Shown: positions 12,425 to 23,586 of the stretch, piece after piece
How the letters are laid out: the number at the start of each line of letters is the position of its first letter
How positions within the stretch are numbered: the first letter of the stretch is position 1
From: Mallotus nudiflorus
Taxonomy: Eukaryota > Streptophyta > Magnoliopsida > Malpighiales > Euphorbiaceae
Direction of reading: 5' to 3'
Length of the DNA: 64,000 bases
NCBI GenBank assembly: GCA_947683625.1
Contig: CANTUR010000002.1
Span: 5,674,501 to 5,738,500 of the forward strand
Made by a program: the position numbers and the translations under genes
Notes under the pieces: model-generated
Databases searched by the model: none
Told to the model about the DNA's origin: nothing
What the model saw: the letters and a program-made list of their open reading frames with translations, nothing else

Positions 12425-12700
12425 ATAATGAACCTACAAACAAACCTGTAAATGAGCCGACAAACGAATATATTTATGAGTCTATTCACGAGCCTGTTCG
12501 TAAGCCTGTTCACAAATATATTCACGAGTTTTAGCGAGCTAAACCGCATGAAGCTCGGGCTCGATTCGTTTAACTTATGAACCTTAAAATGAAGTTTAGG
12601 TTCGGCTCATTTAACTTAACAAATGAACTCGAATGAGTTTTTACTGAACTGAGCTCCAAATGAATAACGAATCATTTGGCTCGGTTACACTTCTAAATGA
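12425..12700. mobile_element. GAGCTCG-type dispersed repeat, hAT-like terminus
   Basis: The segment contains repeated phrases (gagcctgttcgtaagcctgtt, ttcacgag, agctcgggctcgattcg) typical of common plant non-autonomous repeats. Near 12695 the minus strand begins tagaagtgtaaccgagcc, which resembles hAT termini of the TAGRGGTGTAA type. The opposite terminus and an 8-bp target duplication were not found, so the class is an inference. Confidence 0.4.
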
Positions 12701-13030
12701 ACCTCTATATTAGGGGGCAATATAGGCAAAAAAAATTTTTTTATTTTTTTCAGGTTAAAACGGCACTGTAACTGTTGTAGTACGCGACGCCTATCATCTT
12801 CTTTTTTTTTTTTTTACTATAATCACATGCACTTTTTTCCAGAAATAATTACATGCGTGCCTTTGAAAACGCTGCTCTTCTCCATTAATGTCATAATCTT
12901 CTTCTTCTTCTTTTCATCTTCTTTATGCAACTCCTTCCCACCCTCATGCTCCTTCTTCAAAGAATGGACAGCTTTCAGTACAAACCAAAATCAAGAAAAA
13001 GTAGAACATATTCACACTGGCAGCCAAAAG

Positions 13031-13562
13031 TCAATCCTGCTCGCTGGAAGCTCCTCCACCACCAGTAACGCCGTCGCCATAAGCCAATTCACTAAGCAAC
13101 TCAGTCGGCGCAGCAATAGTAGCCCCATCCTCACCAACTACGACAACCACAACCTTTTTCATGCTAGGCCTTCTTTCGGGATCCGGGTGTCAATAGGCTA
13201 ATCCAAGTTTCAACACCATCTCATTTTCCTCCATAGTGTACTCTCCTTTTATTGTCTCACCAGCCACCTCCACCACCTTCCCTTCGACATATAACTCTCT
13301 CACTCATTCGATCAATACCATATCTTCTTATTCATCTCTTCCTATCACGATTGGCTTCCTTCCACTGGCCACTTCTAGTTATCACTACCCTAAGCATCGC
13401 TTGCAACTGTTAGTACTACAATTGTTGCCAATTCAGTCGCTAAGTATCCTAATGTGCCTACGACCCGTGTCATGTTCGGTACCTCATTGTGACTGTACAT
13501 CTTTGCAAGTACAAAATCACCAAGCTGGCTTCGCATTTCTGAGTTTAATAGTATATTAACCG
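13031..13562 (-). pseudogene. L-type lectin receptor kinase, C-terminal kinase fragment
   Basis: On the minus strand the fragment opens with VNILLNSEMRSQLGDFVLAK, corresponding to the end of the catalytic loop and the DFG segment (D-F-V here, so the DFG glycine is lost). It is followed by TRVVGTLGYLATEL, the activation segment and degenerate APE motif typical of L-type LecRKs. After a damaged middle come EVASGRKPI, VRELYVEGKVVEVA, EENEMVLKLGLAY, HPDPERRPSMKKVV and a Gly-rich tail ending GGGGASSEQD, with a stop at 13031..13033. In LecRKs the HPDP motif is preceded by Cys; here a TGA stands in that position. No VAIK region or lectin domain is present upstream (higher coordinates), so this is a 5'-truncated, frameshifted relic. 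Kinase family assignment is firm; the LecRK subclass is not. Confidence 0.8.
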
Positions 13563-14179
13563 TTGTTTCAAGATAATGAAATTAATTTTAGGTATTAATG
13601 TGAAGCTCAAAGATATAAAAAGCACTATTAGATTTACAGTTAAAGAGAGTCGGCGTGAAGCTACATCCATGAGGAATGGACTATTCACCGCTAGCAAAAG
13701 AAGCTTTTAAGAATGATAACCGTGCTGCTAATGAGATCTTCTCCGAATCTTCAGTCTGATAAAGCATTTTACTTGTTTCACGTCTTAACTATAAAGTAAC
13801 TTTAAAATTTTTTTATCAAGTTTAAAGCATTTTACCTGTTTTTGACTTGCATAATTACTCAAATCCACTACTTGAAAAACCCATCTAATCATTAAATGCT
13901 AATGACCCATTAAGCATATTAATGATTATTACTTTGCTCAAATGAAAGACAATTATTCTTTGTCCTCTTTCAATTCAAATTTGATGAAGAGTTACGGGTA
14001 TTTAAGTCCCTCCTATTAGTACAATGACATTTAACCATTGATATATTTAGGTCCCTCCTATGTCTCACCTCTTAAGCATTTTGATTAATATAAGAAATTC
14101 TTGCACTTTTATTAGCCATGCAGGATTACAAGTTTTTTTTTTTTTTTTTTTTTTTTTTTGTATATTATTGGTGTAATAT
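13563..14179. other. Spacer with a 27-bp T tract
   Basis: No gene is recognised. A T27 tract lies at 14133..14159. The segment 13620-13780 has more balanced composition than its surroundings but no sustained frame. Confidence 0.5.
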
Positions 14180-15350
14180 ACTATTAAATTTTTTTAAAAA
14201 TATTTAAAAATATTACGTAACAAGCATACTATTCGTGTAGTTTTTATTTCTTATACACTTTAAGATATTAAAAAAATTGATAATTTTAGTAAGTATATAT
14301 TATTATAAAAATTGTCAAAGAAATTGTTTGTCTTGAGTGTGTATTCAATTAATAAAAAAATAATTTTATTAAATTAATTAAAATAAAAATACTATTCATG
14401 TATTAAAAATAGTGACAATTTGAGTAAGTATATATTGTTAGAAAAATTATCAAAGAAATAGTTGAAATTGAGTAATAAATAAAAAAATAATTGTATTTTA
14501 TTAACTAAAATAAAAAATAAATAAAAATAATTGATATATACATATCAATTAATTTGAATCCAAGTGCCGCATAAACCAAAAGTTAACTTTTTCTGTGGAT
14601 AAATTATTATAAACCTTTTCATTTCTCTTCTCTTTATCAATGTGGGAAAATATATCACTAACTATTCTAACATAAAAAATTTTAAAAAAAGGAACAACTA
14701 TATTATAGTATATAATGAGTATATTATTACAATATTATTCATATATTATATGAATAATATACTATGTGTATATTATTCATATATTAAAAATAGTATACAA
14801 TAAGTATACTATTCATATATATTTTTTTTCTTATACAATTCAAAATTTAAAAAATATATGATAATTTGACTATGCAGATGTAGTTAGAAAAAATTACGAA
14901 AAAAATAGTTGGTTTTAAGTGTGTATTCAATAATATATTAGTCATATATTAAAGAAATATACTAATATAAGTAACCTAACTCTGAAACAAAATTTAATCA
15001 TGGAAGGGAGTACGATATCATAGTGTTAGGAACTGATATCAAATAATGCATCTTTAGTGGTTTTCTTATTCATATATTATACGAATAGTATATTATTTGT
15101 ATATTATATATGTTATTCATATATTAAAAATATATACAACAAGTATATAATTAGTATTTTTATTTTTTTTATGCACTTCAAAACATTAAAAAATTGATAA
15201 TTTAAGTAAGTATATATTGTTAGAAAAATTATCAAAAAAATAGTTAGCCTTCAACGTGCATTTAATTAACAAAAACTAATAGTATTCAATTAATTAAAAT
15301 AAATAATAAATAAAAATACTATTTGTATATTAAAAATAAATAAAAATATT
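14180..15350. repeat. Degenerate AT-rich repeat, about 4 copies
   Basis: A block containing 'aagtatactattcatatat', a T-rich run, 'atacact/caattcaaaatattaaa', 'gataatttgagtaagtatatattgttagaaaaattatcaaagaaatagtt' type text (in shorter matching phrases) and 'tgtgtattcaattaa' recurs near 14225, 14400, 14800 and 15130. Spacing is irregular (roughly 175-400 bp), so these look like dispersed or rearranged units and not a clean tandem array. No coding frame survives. Confidence 0.6.
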
Positions 15351-15699
15351 GCCATTATAAGCTTATACTCTTTTATTTTTCTTTGTCTGAAGATCCAATT
15401 AAAGAAAAGCTAAAAACAATTAGATTATATATATATACACACACAAAACTTCAAGTCTTTAATTGTCTTCTTTCTCAACTATCTCTTTGAAATTGTAATT
15501 AGTTATTAAAAGTTATTTTTAGTTTTATAATTTAAATATGTTAATTTTAATTTTGTTTTCAAAACTAAGTCATGAGTATTGTTTTTAGTCACTCAATTTT
15601 TAATAAATTTTAAATCTAAGTACTTTTGTTTTGCATTAATGGGTCTCATATTATTTTTCATGAAAAATTATGAAGCCCTTTTCAAGTATTATAAACACT

Positions 15700-15968
15700 A
15701 CCATACAAAAAGGAAATGAAAAGAGAAGGGGAGGAGAAAAAAAAAAGGAAGAAAAAACAAAGGATGAGGAAAAAATATAAATAAAAAGGGAAATAAAAAA
15801 TAATGGGAGAATAACAAAAATAAGGAGAATAAAAATAAAAATAAAAATAAAAAATCAATGAGAAAATAAAAATAAAAAAGGAAACAAAAAGAGAATAAAA
15901 AAGCGGAAAGAAAAAAATGGTGAGGGGATAAGAAAAAATAAAAAAGATGGAAAATAAAAATGGGGAAG
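15700..15968 (+). repeat. 270-bp polypurine tract (A/G-rich strand)
   Basis: The plus strand is almost entirely A and G with scattered T and very few C. It is built of aaaagagaagggg, aaaataaaaataaaaa and similar phrases. Overlapping minus-strand frames coding for Phe/Leu/Tyr-rich peptides are by-products of the composition. Confidence 0.8.
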
Positions 15969-16552
15969 TCCACAATTAAAACTAAGTCAAATTAAAAACA
16001 ATGGCAAAAAAGAAAATAACAAGAAGAACGTGACAATCTTGAAAAAACAAGTAAGCATATTTTAAAAAATAGAGATTCTTTTGTAAACCAATAAAAAAAC
16101 TGGTCCAATCGTATAAATTTCTTTAAAGTCATTGCCTATATCAGAGACTATCCCATGCCTTTCAATTCTAGACCTAAAAAAATTACATTGTTGTTAGCAC
16201 TGTGAATTCTAACTCTTCAAAAAGTCATTGCCTAAAGAAAGTTATGGAAGAAAATAATTCTTCCATTAGATATAGAACCAGTAAAACTGGTAAACCACCT
16301 GACCCAGCCTCTTCTGTTAATCTTAAAACAAAAACTCAAAATTAAACCTAATATTCACAAAGTATCTAACAAAATAGGACTAAAAATACCATGCTCTATT
16401 TGTGTAACAAATTTGGACTATGATGGGTTTAATATACATGATAATTTTCCTGACCATCCTAATGACATTGATGAGGAGGCTACAACCAAGTCAGAAGTTT
16501 GATCTAAGGCATATTACTAATTGTTTATTTCATTTTTCTTTATCTTGTTATT

Positions 16553-17560
16553 ATGATTTCAATTTTTGCTTGGAATTGCCAAGGAGTTGCTAAAGCTAAA
16601 TTTAGTCAAGCTCTCTTCTCCATTGTGCGAATATATCATCTTGGTTTCCTACTCTCGGGTAAGCTGAGAATTAATGGTCGTAAAGCACACATGGTTATTA
16701 AATCTCTAAACTTTCCTAAGTCCTTTAGTATGGAATTGGATTTGGACTCTAAGGAATGAAAAAATAAATATATTATTATTATCATCAATAAAAAAATATG
16801 TCCATATGTAGATTTAAGGCCTTAGGAGTGGCCACAAACTAGTTTGAGCCTAGAATCGGTCTGGTCAAAATCTTGACCATAATTGGTCAAATATGAAACT
16901 AGCTTTAATCGGCCCTAAATTGGGGGGGGGGGGGGGGGGGAGTAAGTTCAGGGCCGGTTTCAGTTCCATTCTAATAAAACCAAAATTGGAACCATTAGTT
17001 ATGAACTAATTTTTTTTTTAAAAAGAAAATTACCTTATTGAATCAGATGAATCTATCCAAATTGGAATTGGATCGAATTAAAACCAGTAGAATTGCAATC
17101 GACCTTGAACTAGAATAGGGGCTGATTATGGTTCGGTTCCATTAAAGGTGGAACCGTGAACCGATAATTCATGAACCAGAACTGACGATTGATAAACCGT
17201 GACCAAACTTGCAAGGCCTTTCCTCTGCCACTATTATGATGAAAAAAGTTTATGGTAGCCCTAATGCATTAATAAAAGCTTCTCTTTAGGAACATCTTAC
17301 CTCTATTACTCAAGTCATTATGCCTTTTGGGTTATTTATGGTGATTTTGATGCCCTTATATATTCAAATGAAAAAGTTAGGAGTCAATTCAAAGAGTGGG
17401 TAATTATAATAAGTTTTAAACTTGGGTGGAAGAGTGTAATTTGCATGACATGGGATTTATTGAACTGAAGTTCATATGGGGTCGTGGCTTTATCTAAAAG
17501 AGAATTGATGGATTTATTTGTAATAATTAATGGAAAAATATGTTCCCTAATACTATAATA
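16553..17560 (+). pseudogene. LINE endonuclease domain, split by an insertion
   Basis: The frame opens MISIFAWNCQGVAKAKFSQA, matching the 'KILSWNCRGLG' start of plant LINE endonucleases (the Asn is a metal-binding residue). It decays by 16760. Beyond the inserted element, the text resumes as VYGSPNALIKASL, then a stop, EHLTSITQVI, corresponding to the central strand 'VYGSPxxxxRxxLWExL' before the 'GDFN' motif. The GDFN itself reads as a degraded 'VILM' in the local frame. Function is lost. Confidence 0.75.
16816..17220. mobile_element. hAT-like non-autonomous insertion with 8-bp target duplication
   Basis: The 8-bp palindrome aaggcctt occurs at 16816..16823 and again at 17213..17220 and brackets a segment foreign to the LINE. 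The insert begins aggagtggccacaaactag. Its far end read in reverse is gcaagtttggtcacggttt, so the ends are imperfect inverted repeats sharing a TGGYCAC core. The interior is rich in ggttc/gaacc phrases (atggttcggttccatt, ggtggaaccgtgaacc), typical of small plant hAT elements of the 'gtggNCACGGTTCGG' kind. It contains a 19-bp G tract at 16922..16940. The LINE endonuclease frame continues on both sides. Confidence 0.7.
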
Positions 17561-18289
17561 TGATACTTAGCTTAACAACATTCTAATTATAAATAAATTT
17601 TACTTTCAGAAGTAGAACTCCATAAAATTGGTGGAAAAAATATTTGATTCCTTGCTCTATAAGTTCTCCATCCTATCTAGATGAAATTTATTGATGATAA
17701 TTAAACTAGTGGAGCTCTAATCTAAGACAATATTGAAAAGTTGAGTATTAAGCTTTAAGCCTGGAATAAGGAAGTGCTTGGCCATATTTTCTTTAAAAAG
17801 AAAAGAATTATCTCCCATCTCACTTGTAGTCAAAAAGCTCGAGAAATTTATTATTCTCAAAAATTAAAAATTGAGCTTGTCTAAAGAATATGAAAATTGT
17901 TTGCTCAAAGAAGAGACATACTAGAAGCAAAAAGTTGCTCATGATTGGGTAAATTTAGAAGATATGAATACTTCTTATTTTCATGCAAGGACAAAGGCGA
18001 AAAAGAAACTTGTTAGCATTTGAACACTTTGACTTTTTAATGGAGAATGGTGTGGAGACTCTAATATGCTCATGACCAATGCCATTGTTATTTTTAGAGA
18101 GTTGTACATATAAGACATGACTATATGATAAAAATATAATGTAATTGGTTGGTTACCCAAATTATGTCAATCAGATTATGATTCTTTTCTCCAACATATT
18201 GTTGATGAGGAAATTTGCATGGATTCCTTATTTTTTTTCCTAATGTCATTAGGATATTATAAGAATTGACCTCTATAGTATAATGAGAA

Positions 18290-19310
18290 GGAATGGTTTT
18301 GCTGAGAGATCTTTAGATGCTGGTATAAATAGAACTAACATTATTTTGATCCTTAAAACCACCAACCCAGATTCGTGAAGGAATTTTTAATCCATTAGCC
18401 TTTGCAATGTTACATACTAATTTATCACTAAAGTTATAGCCAATAGGCTTAAACCTATCATGGCTAAAATCATCATTCCCATGTAGTTAAGCTTTGTGAA
18501 AGGCTGACACATAATTTATAATTTTATGATTGTTGAAGAATTTATTCACTCCATCAATATGAAAAAGGGGCAACAATGGTGGATGGTAATTAAAGTTGAT
18601 TTGGCTAAAACTTATTATCATTTGAGTTGGAGTTTCATTTTGGATACCTTGGTCAACTTAGGATTGCTATATGATTTCATCAATGTTGTTATGAAATGCA
18701 TCACATAAGCTACTATTTTATTGGAATGGTGAGCTATTAGATTCTTTCTTTTTGATAAATGGGATCCATCAAATGGACCTTATGTCACCATATCCCTTCA
18801 TTTTATGTATGGAGTGACTTTCCCATACTATTAATTTGGTTAAAGTGAGTGGAAACCATTTAAAATGTCTTGAGATGGCCCTCTGTTCTCTCATATTTTT
18901 TTCACTAATAACCTTATGTTATTTGGCCAAGCTACTGTGGGGGTGGAAAAATGCATTAAACGAATAATATATCAGTTTAGTTAAGCCTTAGGATAACTTA
19001 TTAGCAAGGATAAGTCATTGATTTTTTTTCAAAATTATTTTTTAAAGAATACTCCAATGCATTATGCTCTTACTTTTCAGCAAGACTTAGGCTTTTAAGT
19101 ATTTATAGACATTGGATGATATTTGGGGGTTCCTATATAGGACATTGGAGGGCAAGGCCCATAATTATACAGATCTATCTTATAAAACTTATATAACAAA
19201 GTAAGAAGGTTTGATTCACAGAAACTCTCACTTACAAGCAAAGCTATGTTAATTATGTTATTGGCTCTCAAACTATATATTTGATGTAAATTGCCTTAAT
19301 TCCCCAAGAG
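18290..19310 (+). pseudogene. LINE reverse transcriptase domain, inactivated
   Basis: Recognisable blocks are NRTNIILI-KTTNPDS (RT block 1), the ITKVIANRLKPIMAKII-type text around 18430, and WWMVIKVDLAKTYYHLSW (18576-18635), which matches 'KIDLAKAYDRLSW' with the first catalytic Asp retained. The catalytic F-A-D-D box appears at 18901..18912 as F-T-N-N, followed by LMLFGQAT as expected. Each of the three changed residues is explained by a G-to-A change. Many stops interrupt the frame, so it is non-functional. Confidence 0.8.
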
Positions 19311-20059
19311 ATTTGAGATGAAATAGATAATCTTTGTCGTGCTTTCTTTTGGGGGTCTACCTCAGAAAGTCATAAAATTGCTCTCGTCCCTTAGTCTCAA
19401 ATTTGTTAACCACGAGAATATGGGGGCTTTAGAATCAAAGGTATCCACCAAGTGAATGAAGTTTTGCTTATGAAGTTGGCATATGATTTCTTTATAAACA
19501 ACTATAATGTATAGTCACCCACTTTTAGAGATAAGTACAATGCATACTGATATATTCTTCTTAAATATGGGTATGAGGTCAAACACCTATAGGGTTGAAC
19601 TGAATGTTACAAACTATTTATGATGGTATAGGTTAATGTTTAAGAAATGGACATAGTGTTGAATTATGGATACATTTAGGGACACCCAGCTTAATGTGTC
19701 ATTTTTTAAGTTGACAACTTCCTAAGTCCCTTTAAAAGATTTGCATTGTAAAGTGCATGAGTATATTTATCAAAATGGTCAATGGGATTGGCTTAAGTTT
19801 TAGCATTTGCTCCTAACTAGTGCCTTAGCATGTTTTGCCTCAATTAACCCTCCTCATGCAGATGATGATGATGATGTTCCATACTAGTTACATTCCTTAG
19901 TGGTTAATTTATAGTGAAATTCACCTTTGGAAGAAATACTTGTAATGTTTGGTCATAGAAGAATAACAAATGGAAACTAGTTTAGAAGTGGCATGAGCTA
20001 GACTATATCTATTACTTCCTTTAGTTATGCATGCATAAGCAAATTTTGACAAATATAGA

Positions 20060-20880
20060 ACGTTGGAGAAGACATCTAGTTACTGATGGCCAGTGCACTG
20101 GTTGTAGATAAGGGGAGGAAACTACACTTCATGTCTTAAGGGATTGTAGTTTTGCAAATGAAGTTTGAATTGTATTATTCCAGCTTATATGACTCAAGGG
20201 TTTTTTTTCTTCACTATTTGATAACTAGCTTTATGAAAATTTGAATAACTCTATGGAAATTGAACCTTGATGGCCTCAACTATTTAGGACAAGTTATTGG
20301 TTCTTATGGAGATCTCAAAATAATGCCATATTTAATAAAGACTTTGTCCTCCCACACAATCTAGTGTTGAGAATTCTATTTAAGGTCAAAGGTTTTTTAC
20401 AAGCTAGAGAGGGTTTGGATATCTAAATAACTCCTTAATGAGTGAAGTCAACATAGATGGCATGATTTATCGAATATAATGTTGCAGTGGTGGTTTAATG
20501 TGTGATGTTGATGGTTGATAAATTGCTAGCTTTTCCATATGGTTCTTGCAGTGTTCTAATGATTGAGTGTTGGGGAGTGATCCATGGTTTAAGGTTGTAT
20601 TGGGATCATGACTTTAGGAAAGTTATGCTGGAAACAGACAACAAGTGCTTAACTAATATTTTTAAAAGGAAGGCTGATTGCCTCTACGAAATCTTGCTCT
20701 CATCTAGGAAAATCAAAGGCTCTTACATCAACAATGGGAAGTTCATGTATCACATATTTATACAAACATGAATGTTTGTGTTGATTTCCTCTCCAAATAG
20801 AGTTTCAATATTCCTCTTGGATACCAAACGTGGTATGTTTAAGCAGTGGGACCCTCATTGCTCATGCTGAAATGGACTGG
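20060..20880 (+). pseudogene. LINE zinc-binding and RNase H domains
   Basis: Near 20100-20160 the text CR-stop-GEETTLHVLRDCSFA corresponds to the 'CxxCxxxxETxxHxLxxC' zinc-binding segment after plant LINE RTs, with the first Cys pair damaged. An 89-codon frame at 20502-20771 reads LLAFPYGSCSVLMIECWGVI (E is the second RNase H acidic residue), then HGLRLYWDHDFRKVMLETDN (D in 'ETDN' is the third). The tail NVCVDFLSK...FNIPLGYQTW near 20770-20830 is the usual end of this domain. The first catalytic Asp is upstream in a broken part. Confidence 0.75.
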
Positions 20881-20885
20881 CTGTC

Positions 20886-22070
20886 ACATTAGAGTTTTCA
20901 AGTTTAATTTTGACCAAAATTAAATTTGGACTATAAATCAAGTTAGATGTGGCAAGAATTTGAAAATAGACCAAAATTGTACCAAGTGGCAAAAAGTTGT
21001 ACTTTTTAGACCAATTGACCTTTTATTTAGATATGACTTTATTTATTTACATTTTCTTCATCCAAATATTATATGGAGTGTTATTTGTTAAGGGATAATG
21101 TTTACAATAATGAAATGTTTATTTTTTTATTCACATTTTAATCCAAAAATGGGATCAAGTGTCCATAACACCTAACCATCAAACCAACAATACAGAATAA
21201 TCCATATTACAATTTGATTATTAAAGAAATTATTAATATTTTTATACAGAGTTAAAGCTAATAATCTTTTAGATCGATAGTGGTCCATTATTATTCTTTT
21301 TTTTTTCATTATTTTTCTTTTTATTCAATAAATACAAATTTCTAATCTATCAGTTTTTTATTGGAATTTTTGAATTTCATGGAGTTCTTAATACTTTTGT
21401 GGGATTTTGGTGGTAATTTTTATGAATTTTATATTTCTCTTCGTTGAACTTTATTGATATTTTAAAGACTATAGAGTCAATTTATATCTAATTAATATCA
21501 TAGAGTGGAACATACAGATCGTAAAATGGATCATCAAGTTGCAAATTAAAATAGTTAAGGACAAACAATTTCACAATTTAATTGAGAGTTTATATTGATA
21601 CTTTTTATTGTACTTTTATTTTTATTATTTATTTATCAACATGTATTTTTACTTTTTAAGGAACCAATGATATAAATTTTTCTTTAAAAAAAAAAAGCTA
21701 ATATTGTTCAAAAGGAAAGTGACCTATCCAGTGAAATAAATAAACAATTGAAAATTGGTGGTTCCCATTGAGTATATACATAGTTGTTTCTTGTCAACTA
21801 AAATAAATTACTTTTTTTTTTTTCCTATTTCTCCTTCATGTCAATTTCACTTGTTAAAACCTTGTTAATTAGTCATCCATCCATCACAGCTCTTGAACAA
21901 ATTATGCAATACATGAATCCAAGAATAGTACAAATGTAAAGTTGTTCAATAGATCCCCAACAGTAATCCCATTCTTTTGTGCATGTGCAGTTGTTTCTCT
22001 TTATTTCAACAACATTTTAACAATGCATAGACCCCTGTGATCATCATAGCAGCTGTAAATGATCTATCAC
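20886..22070. other. Intergenic spacer upstream of the kinase gene
   Basis: AT-rich sequence without a recognised gene. The distal part of the kinase promoter must lie here, but no specific element can be defended from sequence alone. Confidence 0.5.
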
Positions 22071-22076
22071 AGACAA

Positions 22077-22083
22077 TATAAAT
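22077..22083 (+). promoter_or_regulatory. Possible TATA box of the kinase gene
   Basis: The motif TATAAAT lies 449 bp before the kinase start codon. A pyrimidine-rich stretch at about 22230-22530 is typical of a plant 5' UTR. Position and motif fit a core promoter, but no transcript evidence is available and other AT-rich matches exist nearby. Confidence 0.35.
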
Positions 22084-22531
22084 ATGCATGTCTCCTAAAC
22101 ATAAATCAATGCAAACACAAAACCATACAGAACAAAAAAGCTGTAATTTTCTTTCTCTGATAAAATTTTCCCGGAAAATTCTCTCCACCTTAGTCTTTAA
22201 AAAACATTATGTCCCACTAATTTCAAATACAAACCTTAATATAGACTCATTCAACACAACTTGCACAAGCTTGTCCTACAATTCCTCACTATCAATCCTC
22301 TTTTTGTCCTTAACACCCAAAATCCAACCTGTTTTCCATCTTTTTCCACTTTTTTTTCTCTAACAATCAATTTGTCTATCCCTATACATGCATCTCTAAT
22401 ATTTTTCTTGCCTATCAAACTTACAAAACTTTCTCTCTTTAATTAGGTTGCCACCACCACCACTTCTACCACCTCCGCCCTCCACTGACACTACCCCAAA
22501 TCCTCTCTTTTGTTTGTTTCCCACACGAATA

Positions 22532-23544
22532 ATGGGCAATAATTGTTGCTCTCGTGGGGAACCCGGTGATGCTGCTGATACTGAGAAAAGAGATTCAAAC
22601 AACAATCCAAATGGTAGTGTAACTAATCATTATCAGGAAAACTCCACCACTCCTCCACCCAAGACTGCTCCACCTTCTCCTTCTCCGGGAGCTTCCCCTA
22701 AGCCTGCCAAGGCTGCTCCTATTGGACCGGTCTTAGGCCGGCCAATGGAGGATGTGAAATCAGTTTACACCATGGGGAAAGAACTTGGCAGGGGACAGTT
22801 TGGTGTTACACATTTATGCACACACAAAAGCACAGGTGAGCAGTTTGCATGCAAGACAATAGCGAAAAGAAAGCTTGTGAACAAGGAAGATGTAGAGGAT
22901 GTTAAGAGGGAGGTTCAGATTATGCATCATTTAACAGGTCAGCCTAACATTGTTGAACTTAAGGGAGCGTATGAGGATAAGCATTCTGTTCATTTGGTGA
23001 TGGAGTTGTGCGCCGGTGGAGAGCTTTTCGATCGAATCATCGCCAAAGGTCATTACACAGAACGTGCTGCTGCTTCTTTGCTTAGGACTATTGTTCAAAT
23101 TGTTCATACATGTCATTCTATGGGTGTCATTCATAGAGATCTCAAGCCTGAAAATTTCCTATTGCTTAACAAGGATGAGAATGCCCCTCTAAAAGCTACG
23201 GATTTCGGCCTTTCGGTGTTCTACAAGCCAGGTATGTTGCTTCTACATTATGCTAGTAGCTCAGTAGCCGAATGCCTGCGAATATTGCAAGTTGACGAAA
23301 GGATCATAACCAAACCCAGAAATTATATTCTTTATTATGATGATTAGCAGGAGAAGTTTTCAAGGATATAGTTGGGAGTGCATATTACATAGCACCTGAA
23401 GTGTTGAAGAGGAGATATGGACCAGAAGCAGATATATGGAGTGTTGGCGTCATGTTGTACATTCTTCTATGTGGTGTTCCACCTTTTTGGGCTGGCAAGT
23501 CACTCTGGTCCCTTTTTTTTTTTTTCAGATTTTAATGCATGCAA

Positions 23545-23586
<42 letters not shown>

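Larger units (their letters stand above)
16240..20885 (+). mobile_element. Dead L1-type LINE with nested insertion
   Basis: In order on the plus strand: remnants of an ORF1-like region (16240-16500, with SNLKTKT-like and a Cys-containing CVTNLDYDGF segment); an AP endonuclease-like start (16553); the endonuclease continued after an inserted repeat (17220-17560); an RT palm with the typical plant LINE blocks (18320-18960); a zinc-binding RT-associated segment (about 20100-20160); and an RNase H domain with the usual C-terminal tail (20480-20880). Every domain is broken by stops. No clear poly(A) tail or target duplication was identified. The layout is that of plant L1-clade LINEs with a C-terminal RNase H. 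Confidence 0.85.

Noticed and set aside
12827..13559. Two plus-strand frames of 124 and 107 codons
   Set aside because: The minus strand here encodes the LecRK kinase fragment; the plus frames are its shadow plus T-rich leader.
15682..15975. Two overlapping minus-strand frames rich in Phe/Leu/Tyr, membrane-like
   Set aside because: They are the complement of a polypurine tract; hydrophobicity follows from TTT/TTC/CTT codons.
22448..22531. Upstream N-terminal extension of the kinase (Pro-rich)
   Set aside because: It has no ATG, and the start at 22532 creates the MGNNCC acylation signal expected for this family.
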